From NCBI GenBank assembly GCA_965221075.1, contig OZ244865.1, positions 1,922,001 to 1,986,000 of the forward strand: DNA of 64,000 nucleotides. The letters run 5' to 3'. Under the pieces are notes generated by a model. That model did not search any database. It was given only the letters and a program-made list of their open reading frames with translations, and was not told the DNA's origin. Made by a program: the position numbers and the translations under genes. Source of the DNA: UBA2970 sp965221075. Lineage in GTDB: Bacteria; Verrucomicrobiota; Verrucomicrobiia; Limisphaerales; AAA164-E04. Positions 30,143 to 38,312 of the stretch are shown here, in pieces; position 1 is the stretch's first letter; every line of letters starts with the position of its first letter.

Positions 30143-30616
30143 CTATATCGGAAGCTTGTAGAAGCGCAGCTTGCCGATGACCCTCACCGGCTCCTCGTTC
30201 CGGGCCCAGTAGGGGGTCATGGAGTCGTCGTGGAAGTGGGTGGCCTCCCTGGCAAGCCCGGGCAGCTTGTGGGGCTCGTTGTAGAGGGTACGGGAGATCT
30301 CCAGCGCCTTGGCGAAGTCCCTCTGGCGGTGGTACTTGCGGATCAGGTCCTCTGGGCGAACCGAGTTGAGGCAGGAGAAGTGGCGCTTGCGCTTGACCAC
30401 CGCCAGGGGGCTCAGCTTCCAGCTCTTGGACCGCTGCGCGATCACCTCGGCCACCGCGGTCATCGCTTTCTCCCCCTCCCCCCAGGCCTCGGCCATGAGC
30501 ACCGCGGCCACCACCTGCTGTCCGTAGGTCCCGCGGGGCGGCTGGACGGCTGCCAGCTCCGAGCTCAGGAGCGCGGAGAACGGGAAAGCCCCCAGCATCG
30601 AGATTGCAAGCTTCAT
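30143..30616 (-). CDS. SleB-like cell wall hydrolase, secreted
   Basis: A 157-residue protein from the ATG at 30616 (MKLAISMLGAFPFSALLSSE, a signal peptide). VVAAVLMAEAWGEGEKAMTA and VAEVIAQRS match the start of the SleB/Hydrolase_2 catalytic domain, where the Glu in AEAWGEG acts as the general acid. AREATHFHDDSMTPYWAR near 125 and FYKLPI at the end match the conserved FH and carboxy-terminal strands. The family cleaves peptidoglycan glycan strands (lytic transglycosylase type). Here a role in cell-wall turnover is likely. The gap to the sulfatase start downstream is 10 bp. Confidence 0.8.
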   Translation of the reverse strand: MKLAISMLGAFPFSALLSSELAAVQPPRGTYGQQVVAAVLMAEAWGEGEKAMTAVAEVIAQRSKSWKLSPLAVVKRKRHFSCLNSVRPEDLIRKYHRQRDFAKALEISRTLYNEPHKLPGLAREATHFHDDSMTPYWARNEEPVRVIGKLRFYKLPI

Positions 30617-30764
30617 ACGACCTTTCACAGAAGGACCATTCGCCCAGGGAAGCGGCGGATCCCGGACCATGGAGTCGCGGATGGAGCCGGATTGGTCAAG
30701 CCGGAATGCAGCCGGGGATTTGGATTGCGGATCGGGGCACGCCTCTCTTGACTCTCCGGGCGCG

Positions 30765-31874
30765 ATGACCGATCCCCGATACCGCCAGCTGGCACGCCAG
30801 ATCGTCGGCTACTCCGTAGCCCTGGAGGAGGGGGACTCGGTCCTGATCCAGGCCACCGACGTCCCCGATCCGTTCGTGATCGAGCTGATCCGGGCCGCCA
30901 GGGAGGCGAAGGCGGTTCCCTTCGTGGACTCCATCTCCTCCCGGATCGCCAGGGAGATGCAGAGGGAGGCCACAGAGGAGCAGTGCCTCAGGATCCGCCA
31001 GATCGAGATGTACCGGATCAGGAAGATGCAGGCCTACATCGCGGTGCGGGGAGCCGACAACGCCTGCGAGGGATCGGATGTGCCCGAGGAGAAGGTCGGC
31101 CTCTACTCCCGCACCCTCCGTCCGGTGCAGAACCACCGGGTCGGCAAGACCCGGTGGTGCGTGCTGCGCTGGCCCACGCCTTCGATGGCCCAGGCGGCCG
31201 GCATGAGCACCGAGGCCTTCGAGGACTTCTTCTTCCGGGTCTGCACCCTCGACTACGCCAGGATGGGCAGGGCGATGAAGCCGCTGGCGCTCCGCATGCG
31301 GAAGGCGGACAGGGTGCGCCTGGTGGCACCGGGCACCCGGCTGGAGTTCAGCATCAAGGGAATCGGGGCCCAGGCCTGCGAGGGCGACCGCAACCTGCCC
31401 GACGGGGAGGTCTTCTCCTGCCCGGTCAGGAAGTCGGTCAACGGCTCCATCCGGTTCAACGCCCCGACCACCTACGCCGGCACCCGCTTCGAGAACGTCC
31501 AGCTGGAGTTCTCCCAGGGGAGGATCGTGAAGGCGGCCTCCAGCAACACCGCCCGGCTAAACAGCATCCTCGACACCGATCCGGGAGCCCGCTACGCGGG
31601 GGAGTTCTCCCTCGGCTTCAATCCGGGGATCCTCGAGCCCATGGGGGACATCCTCTTCGACGAGAAGATAGCCGGATCGCTTCACTTCACCCCGGGGCAG
31701 GCCTACCAGGAGTGCGACAACGGCAACCGGTCCTCGATCCACTGGGACATGGTGCTGATCCAGCGCCCCGAGTGGGGCGGCGGCGAGGTCTGGTTCGACA
31801 ACACGCTGATCCGCAAGGACGGGATCTTCCAGCCCAGGGACCTGCAGGGCCTCAACCCCGGGAACCTCCAGTGA
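30765..31874 (+). CDS. M29 family (thermophilic-type) aminopeptidase
   Basis: A 369-residue cytoplasmic metallo-aminopeptidase. The start MTDPRYRQLARQIVGYSVAL is typical of the family. Metal ligands fit PDGEVFSCP (Glu, near 214-222), the later GEFSLGFNPGI, and H in SLHFTPGQAY and SSIHWDMVLI near 325. M29 enzymes release N-terminal residues using two divalent metals. The stop codon overlaps the purN GTG start by 4 nt, so peptide catabolism is coupled to a purine and histidine gene run in this genome. No signal peptide. Confidence 0.9.
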   Translation: MTDPRYRQLARQIVGYSVALEEGDSVLIQATDVPDPFVIELIRAAREAKAVPFVDSISSRIAREMQREATEEQCLRIRQIEMYRIRKMQAYIAVRGADNACEGSDVPEEKVGLYSRTLRPVQNHRVGKTRWCVLRWPTPSMAQAAGMSTEAFEDFFFRVCTLDYARMGRAMKPLALRMRKADRVRLVAPGTRLEFSIKGIGAQACEGDRNLPDGEVFSCPVRKSVNGSIRFNAPTTYAGTRFENVQLEFSQGRIVKAASSNTARLNSILDTDPGARYAGEFSLGFNPGILEPMGDILFDEKIAGSLHFTPGQAYQECDNGNRSSIHWDMVLIQRPEWGGGEVWFDNTLIRKDGIFQPRDLQGLNPGNLQ

Positions 31875-32521
31875 AGGAGGGGGCCCTGCCGGCCACGAGC
31901 CGTCTGGGGATACTCGGCTCGGGCCGGGGAAGCAACATGGCCGCCATCGCCGACGCCTGCTCCCGGGGAAGCCTCCTGGCGCAGGTGGTCCTGGTGCTGA
32001 GCGACGTGGAGGATAGCGGGATCCTCGCCGAGGCGGCCCGGCGAGGCCTCCCGCACCGCTTCGTAGCTCCCGGATTCTACCGCACCAAGCTCGACGATCG
32101 GGCCGAGTCGGAGTTCGTGAGGCGGCTGGAGGAGGCCCGCGCCGACTGGGTCGTGCTGGCGGGCTTCATGCGGATCCTCAAGCGGACCTTCCTGCGGGCC
32201 TTCCCCCGCCGCATCGTGAACATCCACCCCTCGCTTCTTCCCTCATTTCCAGGGCTGGACGCCGCCTCCCAGGCCCTGGAGCACGGTGTCCGGGTCACCG
32301 GCACCACGGTGCACCTGGTGGACTCGGGGATCGACACTGGAACCATCATCGCCCAGCAGCCGGTGCCGGTGGAGCTCGGCGACACCCCCGCGACGCTCCA
32401 GGACCGGATCCGGCAGACCGAGCACATCCTCTACCCCGGCGTCCTCGGGGATCTGGTATCCGGGCGGCTCTCGGTCCAGGGGCGCAAGCTGCGCAGGCTT
32501 GCGCCCGGCCCCTCCTCATGA
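31871..32521 (+). CDS. purN: Phosphoribosylglycinamide formyltransferase
   Basis: A 216-residue enzyme transferring formyl from 10-formyl-THF to GAR in purine synthesis. It starts at a GTG overlapping the preceding stop (GTGA); there is no ATG before the conserved LGILGSGRGSNM. Further motifs: NIHPSLLPSFPG near 117, the folate-site H in TTVHLVDSGIDTGTII, and catalytic residues N, H and D in the usual places. The C-terminal end overlaps hisG by 4 nt (ATGA). Coupling of purN and hisG is chemically sensible, since both work on PRPP-derived pathways linked through AICAR. Confidence 0.93.
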   Translation: MKEGALPATSRLGILGSGRGSNMAAIADACSRGSLLAQVVLVLSDVEDSGILAEAARRGLPHRFVAPGFYRTKLDDRAESEFVRRLEEARADWVVLAGFMRILKRTFLRAFPRRIVNIHPSLLPSFPGLDAASQALEHGVRVTGTTVHLVDSGIDTGTIIAQQPVPVELGDTPATLQDRIRQTEHILYPGVLGDLVSGRLSVQGRKLRRLAPGPSS

Positions 32522-33408
32522 ACCAGAGCCCCCCTTCCCCCCGCCTCAAGTTCGGCCTGCCCAAGGGAAGCCTGCAGGAGGCGACCGTCTCCCGGATGGC
32601 CAAGGCCGGCTTCAACATCGCCGTCTCCAGCCGCTCCTACTTCCCCAGCGTCGACGATCCCGAGCTGGAGCTGCGCCTGATCCGGGCCCAGGAGGTCAGC
32701 CGCTATGTCGAGCTGGGCTACCTGGACTGCGGCATCACCGGGAAGGACTGGATCGAGGAGAACGGCTCGGACGTCAGGGAGATCGCCGAGCTGCCCTACA
32801 ACAAGGCCACGAGGAGGCCGGCCCGCTGGGTGCTCGCGGTTCCCGAGAGCTCGCCCATCGTCCGGGTCGCCGACCTCGAGGGCCGCCGCATCGCCACCGA
32901 GGCGGTGCAGCTGACCCGGAAGTACCTGGAGAGGCACAAGGTGAAGGCCGAGGTGGAGTTCTCCTGGGGAGCCACCGAGATCAAGGCGCACGAGCTGGTA
33001 GACGCCATCGTCGAGATCACCGAGACCGGCTCCTCCCTGCGGGCCAACCGGCTGCGCGTCCTCGACACCCTGATGGAGTCCACTCCCAGGCTGATCGCCG
33101 GGCGCCGGGCCTGGGAGGATCCCTGGAAGCGGGAGAAGCTGGAGAGGCTCGCCCTGCTGCTCAAGGGAGCCATCGACGCCGAGTCCAAGGTGGGGCTCAA
33201 GCTCAACATCCGGCAGCGGGATCTCGCTAAACTGTTGCAAAGCCTGCCTGCATTGCGTAATCCAACCGTTTCGAACCTCAGCCGCCCGGACTGGGTCGCG
33301 GTGGAGACGGTGATCGACGAGCCCGTGGTTCGCGAGATCCTCCCCCGCCTCAAGCAGCTGGGAGCGGAAGGCATCATCGAATTTCCACTCAACAAGGTGG
33401 TCTACTGA
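32518..33408 (+). CDS. hisG: ATP phosphoribosyltransferase, long form
   Basis: A 296-residue enzyme for the first step of histidine synthesis, joining ATP and PRPP. The start MNQSPPSPRLKFGLPKGSLQ includes the conserved LPKGSL. DCGITGKDWIEE near 73 and DAIVEITETGSSLRANRLRV near 161 (the PRPP-binding loop) are present. The length and C-terminal part (about 215-296, LKLNIRQRDLAKLL) indicate the long form with its own regulatory domain, so no HisZ is needed and histidine feedback is likely. It overlaps purN by 4 nt and precedes the 33-residue AURKAIP1-type gene by 21 bp. Confidence 0.95.
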   Translation: MNQSPPSPRLKFGLPKGSLQEATVSRMAKAGFNIAVSSRSYFPSVDDPELELRLIRAQEVSRYVELGYLDCGITGKDWIEENGSDVREIAELPYNKATRRPARWVLAVPESSPIVRVADLEGRRIATEAVQLTRKYLERHKVKAEVEFSWGATEIKAHELVDAIVEITETGSSLRANRLRVLDTLMESTPRLIAGRRAWEDPWKREKLERLALLLKGAIDAESKVGLKLNIRQRDLAKLLQSLPALRNPTVSNLSRPDWVAVETVIDEPVVREILPRLKQLGAEGIIEFPLNKVVY

Positions 33409-33429
33409 GCACGATCTGGCAGCAAGTCC

Positions 33430-33531
33430 ATGGGATCCCTTAAGAAGCGCCGCAAGACAAAGATCAACAAGCACAAACGCCGCAAGAAGCTTCGTGCCAA
33501 CCGCCACAAGAAGCGCACCTGGCAGAAATAG
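33430..33531 (+). CDS. AURKAIP1/COX24-domain small basic protein, ribosomal type
   Basis: A 33-residue gene. MGSLKKRRKTKINKHKRRKK followed by LRANRHKKRTWQK is almost all Lys, Arg and His. It matches the AURKAIP1/COX24 family, whose mitochondrial member is ribosomal protein mS38 and whose short bacterial members include the mycobacterial small-subunit protein bS22. I therefore expect a small ribosomal-subunit protein. The gene lies 21 bp after hisG and 43 bp before the TPR gene, so it is co-transcribed. It is shorter than common gene-calling cut-offs and easily missed. Confidence 0.85.
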   Translation: MGSLKKRRKTKINKHKRRKKLRANRHKKRTWQK

Positions 33532-33574
33532 GCGCGGCCGCGGGGCTCCTCCCGCCGGAAGACTGGATCCCGCG

Positions 33575-35230
33575 ATGCGCTTCCACCCGATCCTCCGTTT
33601 CCTCTTCCTGATCGCCCTGCTGGGAGGCGGCCTGGCGGCGCAGGAGTCCGAGCAGGCGGAGCAGGAGGCCGAACAGCTCTCCGTCCCCGGCTCGGCCCAC
33701 TACGCTACCGGCCTCCTGCTGCACCAGCAGGGCGAGGTGGCGGACGCGGCCCAGGAGCTGCTGCTGGCCGTGGACGCCCAGCCGGAGGACGGGCGGCTGC
33801 TGCTGACGGTTGCAGGGAAGCTGCTGGAGTGGGAGCTTCCCGAGCTGGCTCTCCGCGCCTTCGACCTGGCGGTCGAGCCCGATCCGCCCGATCCCGGATT
33901 GCTGGTGCTGCGTGCGGAGATCCTGCAGGCGCTTTCCCGGGACGAGGAGGCCAGCTCGCTCTTCGAGTCGGCGCTGGAGATCGAGCCTGGAAACGTCGCG
34001 GCCCTCGGCGGAGCGGTCCGCCACCTCCTGGCCAAGGGGGAGGGCGAAGCGGCCCTGGAACGGCTCCGCCAGGGGGCCGCCCTTCCCGATCCGGGACGGG
34101 AGCTGGTTCTGGAGCTCTGCCGCCTCCACCTGTCCTCGATCATCGTGGCTCCGGACCGGCTCGCAGGGATCCGCCGGGAGATCCAGCCCCTGGCCGAGCG
34201 CCTGAGGCAGTGGGAGATGGAGACGCCCGAGGAAGCGCTGGTCCTGGCCGACTCCCTCTCCCTGGCGGGGCAGATCGACCAGGCCGTGGAGGTACTGGGT
34301 GGCTTCCTGGAGCGCACCCGGGATCCGGCCCTGCAGGTTCGCGATCGTCTGGCCCGGATGCACCTGCAGGGAGGACGCCTCAGGGAGGCGGCGCAGCAGA
34401 TGGAGGGGATTCTCGCCATCGATCCCGACAACGCCTCGGCCCACTACTTCCTGGGCACCATCGCCAGCCAGGAAGAGCGGTGGGAGGAGGCGATCGGGCA
34501 CTACAGGCGGTCGCTCGATCTCCGCCCGGAGTTCGAGCCCGCCTACCTAGTCCTCTCCGCCATACATCTGGACGGCGGGAACCCACGCAAGGCCCTGGAG
34601 GTGCTGCAGTCCCTGCTCGCCCGCTTTCCGGGGAACCTGCAGGGGGAGATATACTCCGGCCTGGCCATGGCCAGTCTCAGGCGCTACCCGCAGGGCCTGC
34701 AGCACCTGCTCAAGGCCCAGGCCCTGGCCGCCGGATCCCCCGCCCCTTCCCCCCTGCCCCCCAGCTTCCACTTCCAGCTGGGGGCCATGTACGAGCGCAC
34801 CGGCCGGCCCGAGGAGGCAGAAAAGGCCTTCCTGGCATTCCTCGAACTGGAGCCTGACGATCCCGTGGCGCTCAACTACCTGGGATACATGTGGGCGGAC
34901 AGGGGCGAGAAGCTCGGCCAGGCCTCGCTCTGGATCCAGAGGGCCCTGGAGCTGGACCCGGACAACGCGGCCATCCTCGACAGCATGGGCTGGGTGCTCT
35001 ACCGGCAGGGCGACTACTCCGGCGCCCTCTCCTACCTGAAGCGGTCGGAGGAGCTGCTGGAGGAGCCGGATCCCGAGGTGCTGGACCACCTGGGCGACGT
35101 CCTCAGCGCAATGGGACGCCGCCAGGAGGCGATGGTCTACTGGGAGAGATGCCTCGAGCTGGAGTTCAGGGACACGGTGCACCGGAAGCTGAAGTCCCTG
35201 CAGGCCCTCCCCGGGGACGCTCCCCGGTAG
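33575..35230 (+). CDS. Secreted TPR-repeat protein
   Basis: A 551-residue exported protein. The ATG at 33575 starts MRFHPILRFLFLIALLGGGL, a signal peptide ending at AAQE. The rest is about 12 to 14 tetratricopeptide repeats, visible as helix pairs such as AHYFLGTIASQEERWEEAIG, ALNYLGYMWADRGEKLGQAS and DSMGWVLYRQGDYSGALSYL. The pattern of YLGYMWADRGE plus DSMGWVLYRQGDYSGAL is typical of large TPR proteins of Gram-negative bacteria that act in the periplasm. No catalytic domain is seen. It ends 10 bp before the DUF2203 gene, in the hisG run. Confidence 0.85.
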   Translation: MRFHPILRFLFLIALLGGGLAAQESEQAEQEAEQLSVPGSAHYATGLLLHQQGEVADAAQELLLAVDAQPEDGRLLLTVAGKLLEWELPELALRAFDLAVEPDPPDPGLLVLRAEILQALSRDEEASSLFESALEIEPGNVAALGGAVRHLLAKGEGEAALERLRQGAALPDPGRELVLELCRLHLSSIIVAPDRLAGIRREIQPLAERLRQWEMETPEEALVLADSLSLAGQIDQAVEVLGGFLERTRDPALQVRDRLARMHLQGGRLREAAQQMEGILAIDPDNASAHYFLGTIASQEERWEEAIGHYRRSLDLRPEFEPAYLVLSAIHLDGGNPRKALEVLQSLLARFPGNLQGEIYSGLAMASLRRYPQGLQHLLKAQALAAGSPAPSPLPPSFHFQLGAMYERTGRPEEAEKAFLAFLELEPDDPVALNYLGYMWADRGEKLGQASLWIQRALELDPDNAAILDSMGWVLYRQGDYSGALSYLKRSEELLEEPDPEVLDHLGDVLSAMGRRQEAMVYWERCLELEFRDTVHRKLKSLQALPGDAPR

Positions 35231-35240
35231 GCGGCGATCC

Positions 35241-35627
35241 ATGTCCGAATTCCGCTACGAGAAGCACTACACCCGTGAAGAGGCCGAAGAGCTCCTGCCC
35301 CGGATCCGGGCGTGGCTGAAGGATCTGTCGGCCTACCACCGCCAGGTCGAGCTGCATCTGGAGCAGCTCAACCGGATGCTGGAGGAAGGCCGCGACGTGG
35401 GAGGCAAGAAGCTGGAGGCGCATGTCAGGGCGGTGGCCGGCTTCTACGAGATCCTGGTGGAGCTGAGCCACCGCTGCATCCTGATCAAGGACTTCCACCA
35501 GGGCCTGATCGACTTTCCCCACCTGCGCGAGGGCAGGGAGGTCTTCCTCTGCTGGAAGCTGGGCGAGGAGGAGATCGGCTACTGGCACGAGCTGAACGCC
35601 GGGATGGCCGGACGGCGACCCCTCTGA
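35241..35627 (+). CDS. DUF2203 protein
   Basis: A 128-residue protein matching DUF2203 along its length: YTREEAEELLPRIRAWL at the start, then a helical stretch, RCILIKDFHQGLIDFPHLRE near 80, and VFLCWKLGEEEIGYWHE at the end with the closing GRRPL. Members are soluble and of unknown function, common in Bacteria with diverse lifestyles. It closes the plus-strand run from M29 to here; the next gene converges from the other strand with 4 bp between stops. Confidence 0.88.
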   Translation: MSEFRYEKHYTREEAEELLPRIRAWLKDLSAYHRQVELHLEQLNRMLEEGRDVGGKKLEAHVRAVAGFYEILVELSHRCILIKDFHQGLIDFPHLREGREVFLCWKLGEEEIGYWHELNAGMAGRRPL

Positions 35628-35631
35628 GCGA

Positions 35632-36033
35632 CTACTCGTAGATCCTGGCCATCCTCCGGATCCGCTCCTGCAGGGCCGGATCGCCGGGGGCCCGGCGGCG
35701 GATGGCGGCGAATTCCCTCTGGGCTGCGGGAGGATCCCTCAGGGCCAGCGATTCCACGTAGTCCAGCTCCAGCTCGGTGCGCCTGGGCTGCTGGACCATC
35801 AGCCGGTGCCTGTCCAGCCAAGCCTTGAAGGCGCGGGCCCCTCCGGCCCGCGCCCTGCGAAGGGACTCCTCCAGATGGGAGGGAAGGCTCTGGTCGGGGA
35901 CGGCGGCGGCCGGAGGCGGAGCGGGACCTGCGTTCCGGTTCCTCTCCATGGAGTCCTGGTAGTACTCGGAGACCTTCAAGCAGCCGTAGGCCAGGAGCAG
36001 CACCAGGAAGGCTCCCATGATCTTGTTGCTCAC
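35632..36033 (-). CDS. Small membrane-anchored protein coupled to murA, function unknown
   Basis: A 133-residue protein. A GTG at 36033 overlaps the murA stop as GTGA; an in-frame ATG at 36018 is the alternative. MGAFLVLLLAYGCLKVSEYY is a single hydrophobic segment, so it is likely a membrane anchor with a periplasmic tail. The tail is Pro/Ala-rich (about 35-50), then a helical charged part with SHLEESLRRARAGGARAFKA. No family is recognised. Its coupling to murA suggests a role near the envelope, which is inference only. Confidence 0.7.
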   Translation of the reverse strand: MSNKIMGAFLVLLLAYGCLKVSEYYQDSMERNRNAGPAPPPAAAVPDQSLPSHLEESLRRARAGGARAFKAWLDRHRLMVQQPRRTELELDYVESLALRDPPAAQREFAAIRRRAPGDPALQERIRRMARIYE

Positions 36034-37295
36034 GGCTCCTTCTCCCGGACCACCCTGCCGCCCAGCTGCTCGATCTTGCGGTCGATGTTCTCGTAGCCCC
36101 GGTCCAGGTGGTAGATCCGCTTGACCCGGGTCTTGCCCTTGGCCATCAGGCCGGCGATCACCAGGGCCGCGCTGGCCCGCAGGTCGCTGGCCATCACCGG
36201 GGCGCCGCTCAGGAAGCTGGGGCCCTTGACGATGGCCGAGGTGCCCTCGATGGTTATGTCGGCCCCCAGGCGCAGCAGCTCGCTCACGTGCATGAAGCGG
36301 GACTCGAAGATACGCTCGGTGATGATGCTGATCCCCTCCGAAAGGGTCATCAGGGTCATCAGCTGGGCCTGGGCGTCGGTGGGATATCCTGCGTAGGGCT
36401 GGGTGGTCACGTCCACTGGAAGGAAGCTCCCCCGATCCCCCGTGACATGGAGCGTGCCGGGGGTCTGGACGAGATTCACGCCCGCCTCGTCCAGCTTGTC
36501 GAGCACCGCTCCGATGTGGTCGCAGCGCATTCTCCTGATGCGGACGTCGCCTCCGGTGGCGGCCGCGGCCATGGCGAAGGTGGCCGCCTCGATGCGGTCG
36601 GGGATCACCTCGTGGTCGACCCCGCCGAGCCGCTCCACCCCCCTGATGGTGATCCGGGGGCTCCCGATGCCCTCGATATCGGCTCCCATGCTGGTCAGGA
36701 AGTCGGCCAGGTCGATGATCTCGGGCTCGCAGGCGGCGCTGTCGATCACCGTCTCCCCCTCGCCCAGGGTGGCGGCCATCATCACGTTGGCGGTTCCCAG
36801 GACCGTCGGTCCCATGCGGCCTCCCAGGAAGATGGATCCTCCCCTGAGCCGCTTGGCCCTGACCTGCACGTAGCCCTCCTTCACATCGACCTCGGCGCCC
36901 AGCGCCTTGAGGCCCTTCAGGTGCAGGTCGATGGGACGCGTGCCGATCACGCAGCCCCCGGGAAGCGAGACGGTGGCCTCCCCCAGGCGGCCCAGCAGCG
37001 GCCCCATGATGCACACCGAGCCGCGCATCTTGCGGATCAGGTTGTAGTCGCCCTTGCCATGGATCCTGGCGGCATGGATGCGCAGGCAGTCCTCCTCGAA
37101 CTGGACCTCGGCCCCCAGCGACTGGAGGATCCCCCCCATGAACCGGACATCCCGAAGATTGGGAGCGCGGCGGATCACGCAGGGCTCCTCGGTGAGGAGC
37201 GCCGCCGCCATGATCGGCAGGACGGCGTTCTTGGCGCCGCTGATCTCCACCTCGCCCCGGAGGGAGGCCCCTCCTTCGATCACCAGGTTGTCCAT
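36030..37295 (-). CDS. murA: UDP-N-acetylglucosamine 1-carboxyvinyltransferase
   Basis: A 421-residue enzyme of the first committed step of peptidoglycan synthesis. The start MDNLVIEGGASLRGEVEISG is standard; upstream codons in frame look non-coding. Catalytic C115 lies in LPGGCVIGTRP at exactly the E. coli number, so the enzyme is of the fosfomycin-sensitive type. Length and the two-domain repeat are normal. It stands 81 bp downstream of prmC on the same strand, an order (prmC-murA) known in Verrucomicrobia, and overlaps the next small gene by 4 nt. Confidence 0.96.
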   Translation of the reverse strand: MDNLVIEGGASLRGEVEISGAKNAVLPIMAAALLTEEPCVIRRAPNLRDVRFMGGILQSLGAEVQFEEDCLRIHAARIHGKGDYNLIRKMRGSVCIMGPLLGRLGEATVSLPGGCVIGTRPIDLHLKGLKALGAEVDVKEGYVQVRAKRLRGGSIFLGGRMGPTVLGTANVMMAATLGEGETVIDSAACEPEIIDLADFLTSMGADIEGIGSPRITIRGVERLGGVDHEVIPDRIEAATFAMAAAATGGDVRIRRMRCDHIGAVLDKLDEAGVNLVQTPGTLHVTGDRGSFLPVDVTTQPYAGYPTDAQAQLMTLMTLSEGISIITERIFESRFMHVSELLRLGADITIEGTSAIVKGPSFLSGAPVMASDLRASAALVIAGLMAKGKTRVKRIYHLDRGYENIDRKIEQLGGRVVREKEP

Positions 37296-37376
37296 GAAGC
37301 AGGCTTCCTCACCATCCCACCTTACCCTACTAGCGCCCGGGAGGATCCTCAAACGGAAATCTCCCTGCCGGAGCGG

Positions 37377-38240
37377 CTACCCCGGCAGGGGCTCGAAGCG
37401 GGCCACCCGCTCCAGCCCCGACAGATCACGCACCAGGGCCGCCCTGCGCCAGCCCTCCTTCCCGAAGATGGCCTCCAGGGCGGGCATCTGCTCCTCGTCG
37501 GCCTCGCAGAGGAGCTGCCCCCCGGGCCGCAGCCACCGCTGCCCCTCCCGGGCCAGCACGGAGTAGGGATCCAGTCCTTCGGGGCCGCCGTCCAGGGCCA
37601 GGACCGGGTCGTGATCGCGCACTTCCTGCGGCAGGGAGCCCAGCCGGCCGGTAGGGATGTAGGGGGGATTGGAGACGATCAGGTCCGCCTCTATCCCGGG
37701 GGGCAGATCCCGGAACCAGTCCGACCTCCAGATCCTGACCCGGCTTGAGAGGCGGTGGCTATCCCGGTTCCTGCGGGCCAGCTCCAGGGCCTCGGGGGAG
37801 ATGTCCACCGCATGGCAGAGGGCCCCGGGAAGCTGGAGAGCGATGGCCAGGGCGACGCACCCGGTGCCGGTCCCCATGTCCAAAACCACCGGAGCTTTCC
37901 GGCCGCGGTCCAGGGCCTCCAGCGCCGCCTGGACCAGGATCTCGGTCTCGGGCCGGGGAACCAGGGCCTGGGGACCCACCTCCAGCCTCAGTCCCAGGAA
38001 GGGAACCCAGCCGATCAGGTGCTGCACCGGCTCCCGATCCTTCAGGCGCGCCACCAGCCGCCCGAGCCGGGCATGCTCTCCGGGGGAGAGGGGCCTCGGC
38101 CCGCAGAGGGGGATCTCGAGCCGGGGGATCGAAAGCGCGTGCTCGACGATCCACCCCAGGCGCAGCTCGGCCTCCTCCACCCCAGCCCGCTCCAGCTCCC
38201 CCAGGGCCTCCTCCAGAAAGGCATTCAGGACGATGACCAT
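37377..38240 (-). CDS. prmC: Release factor glutamine methyltransferase
   Basis: A 287-residue SAM-dependent methyltransferase that N5-methylates the Gln of the GGQ motif in peptide-release factors. The ATG at 38240 gives MVIVLNAFLEEALGELERAG. SAM-binding motif I is VLDMGTGTGCVALAIA near 122, and the substrate motif is SNPPYIPTG near 195. The N-terminal helical domain ends with RPETEILV. No prfA gene is adjacent. It is divergent from the RCK gene, with 72 bp between starts. Confidence 0.93.
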   Translation of the reverse strand: MVIVLNAFLEEALGELERAGVEEAELRLGWIVEHALSIPRLEIPLCGPRPLSPGEHARLGRLVARLKDREPVQHLIGWVPFLGLRLEVGPQALVPRPETEILVQAALEALDRGRKAPVVLDMGTGTGCVALAIALQLPGALCHAVDISPEALELARRNRDSHRLSSRVRIWRSDWFRDLPPGIEADLIVSNPPYIPTGRLGSLPQEVRDHDPVLALDGGPEGLDPYSVLAREGQRWLRPGGQLLCEADEEQMPALEAIFGKEGWRRAALVRDLSGLERVARFEPLPG

Positions 38241-38312
38241 GATGATGCCGGGCTGGCCCCTTCCGGGAATAGTCTGGCCGCTTCCGAAGCGCTTCTCGAT
38301 ACTATCAAGCCA

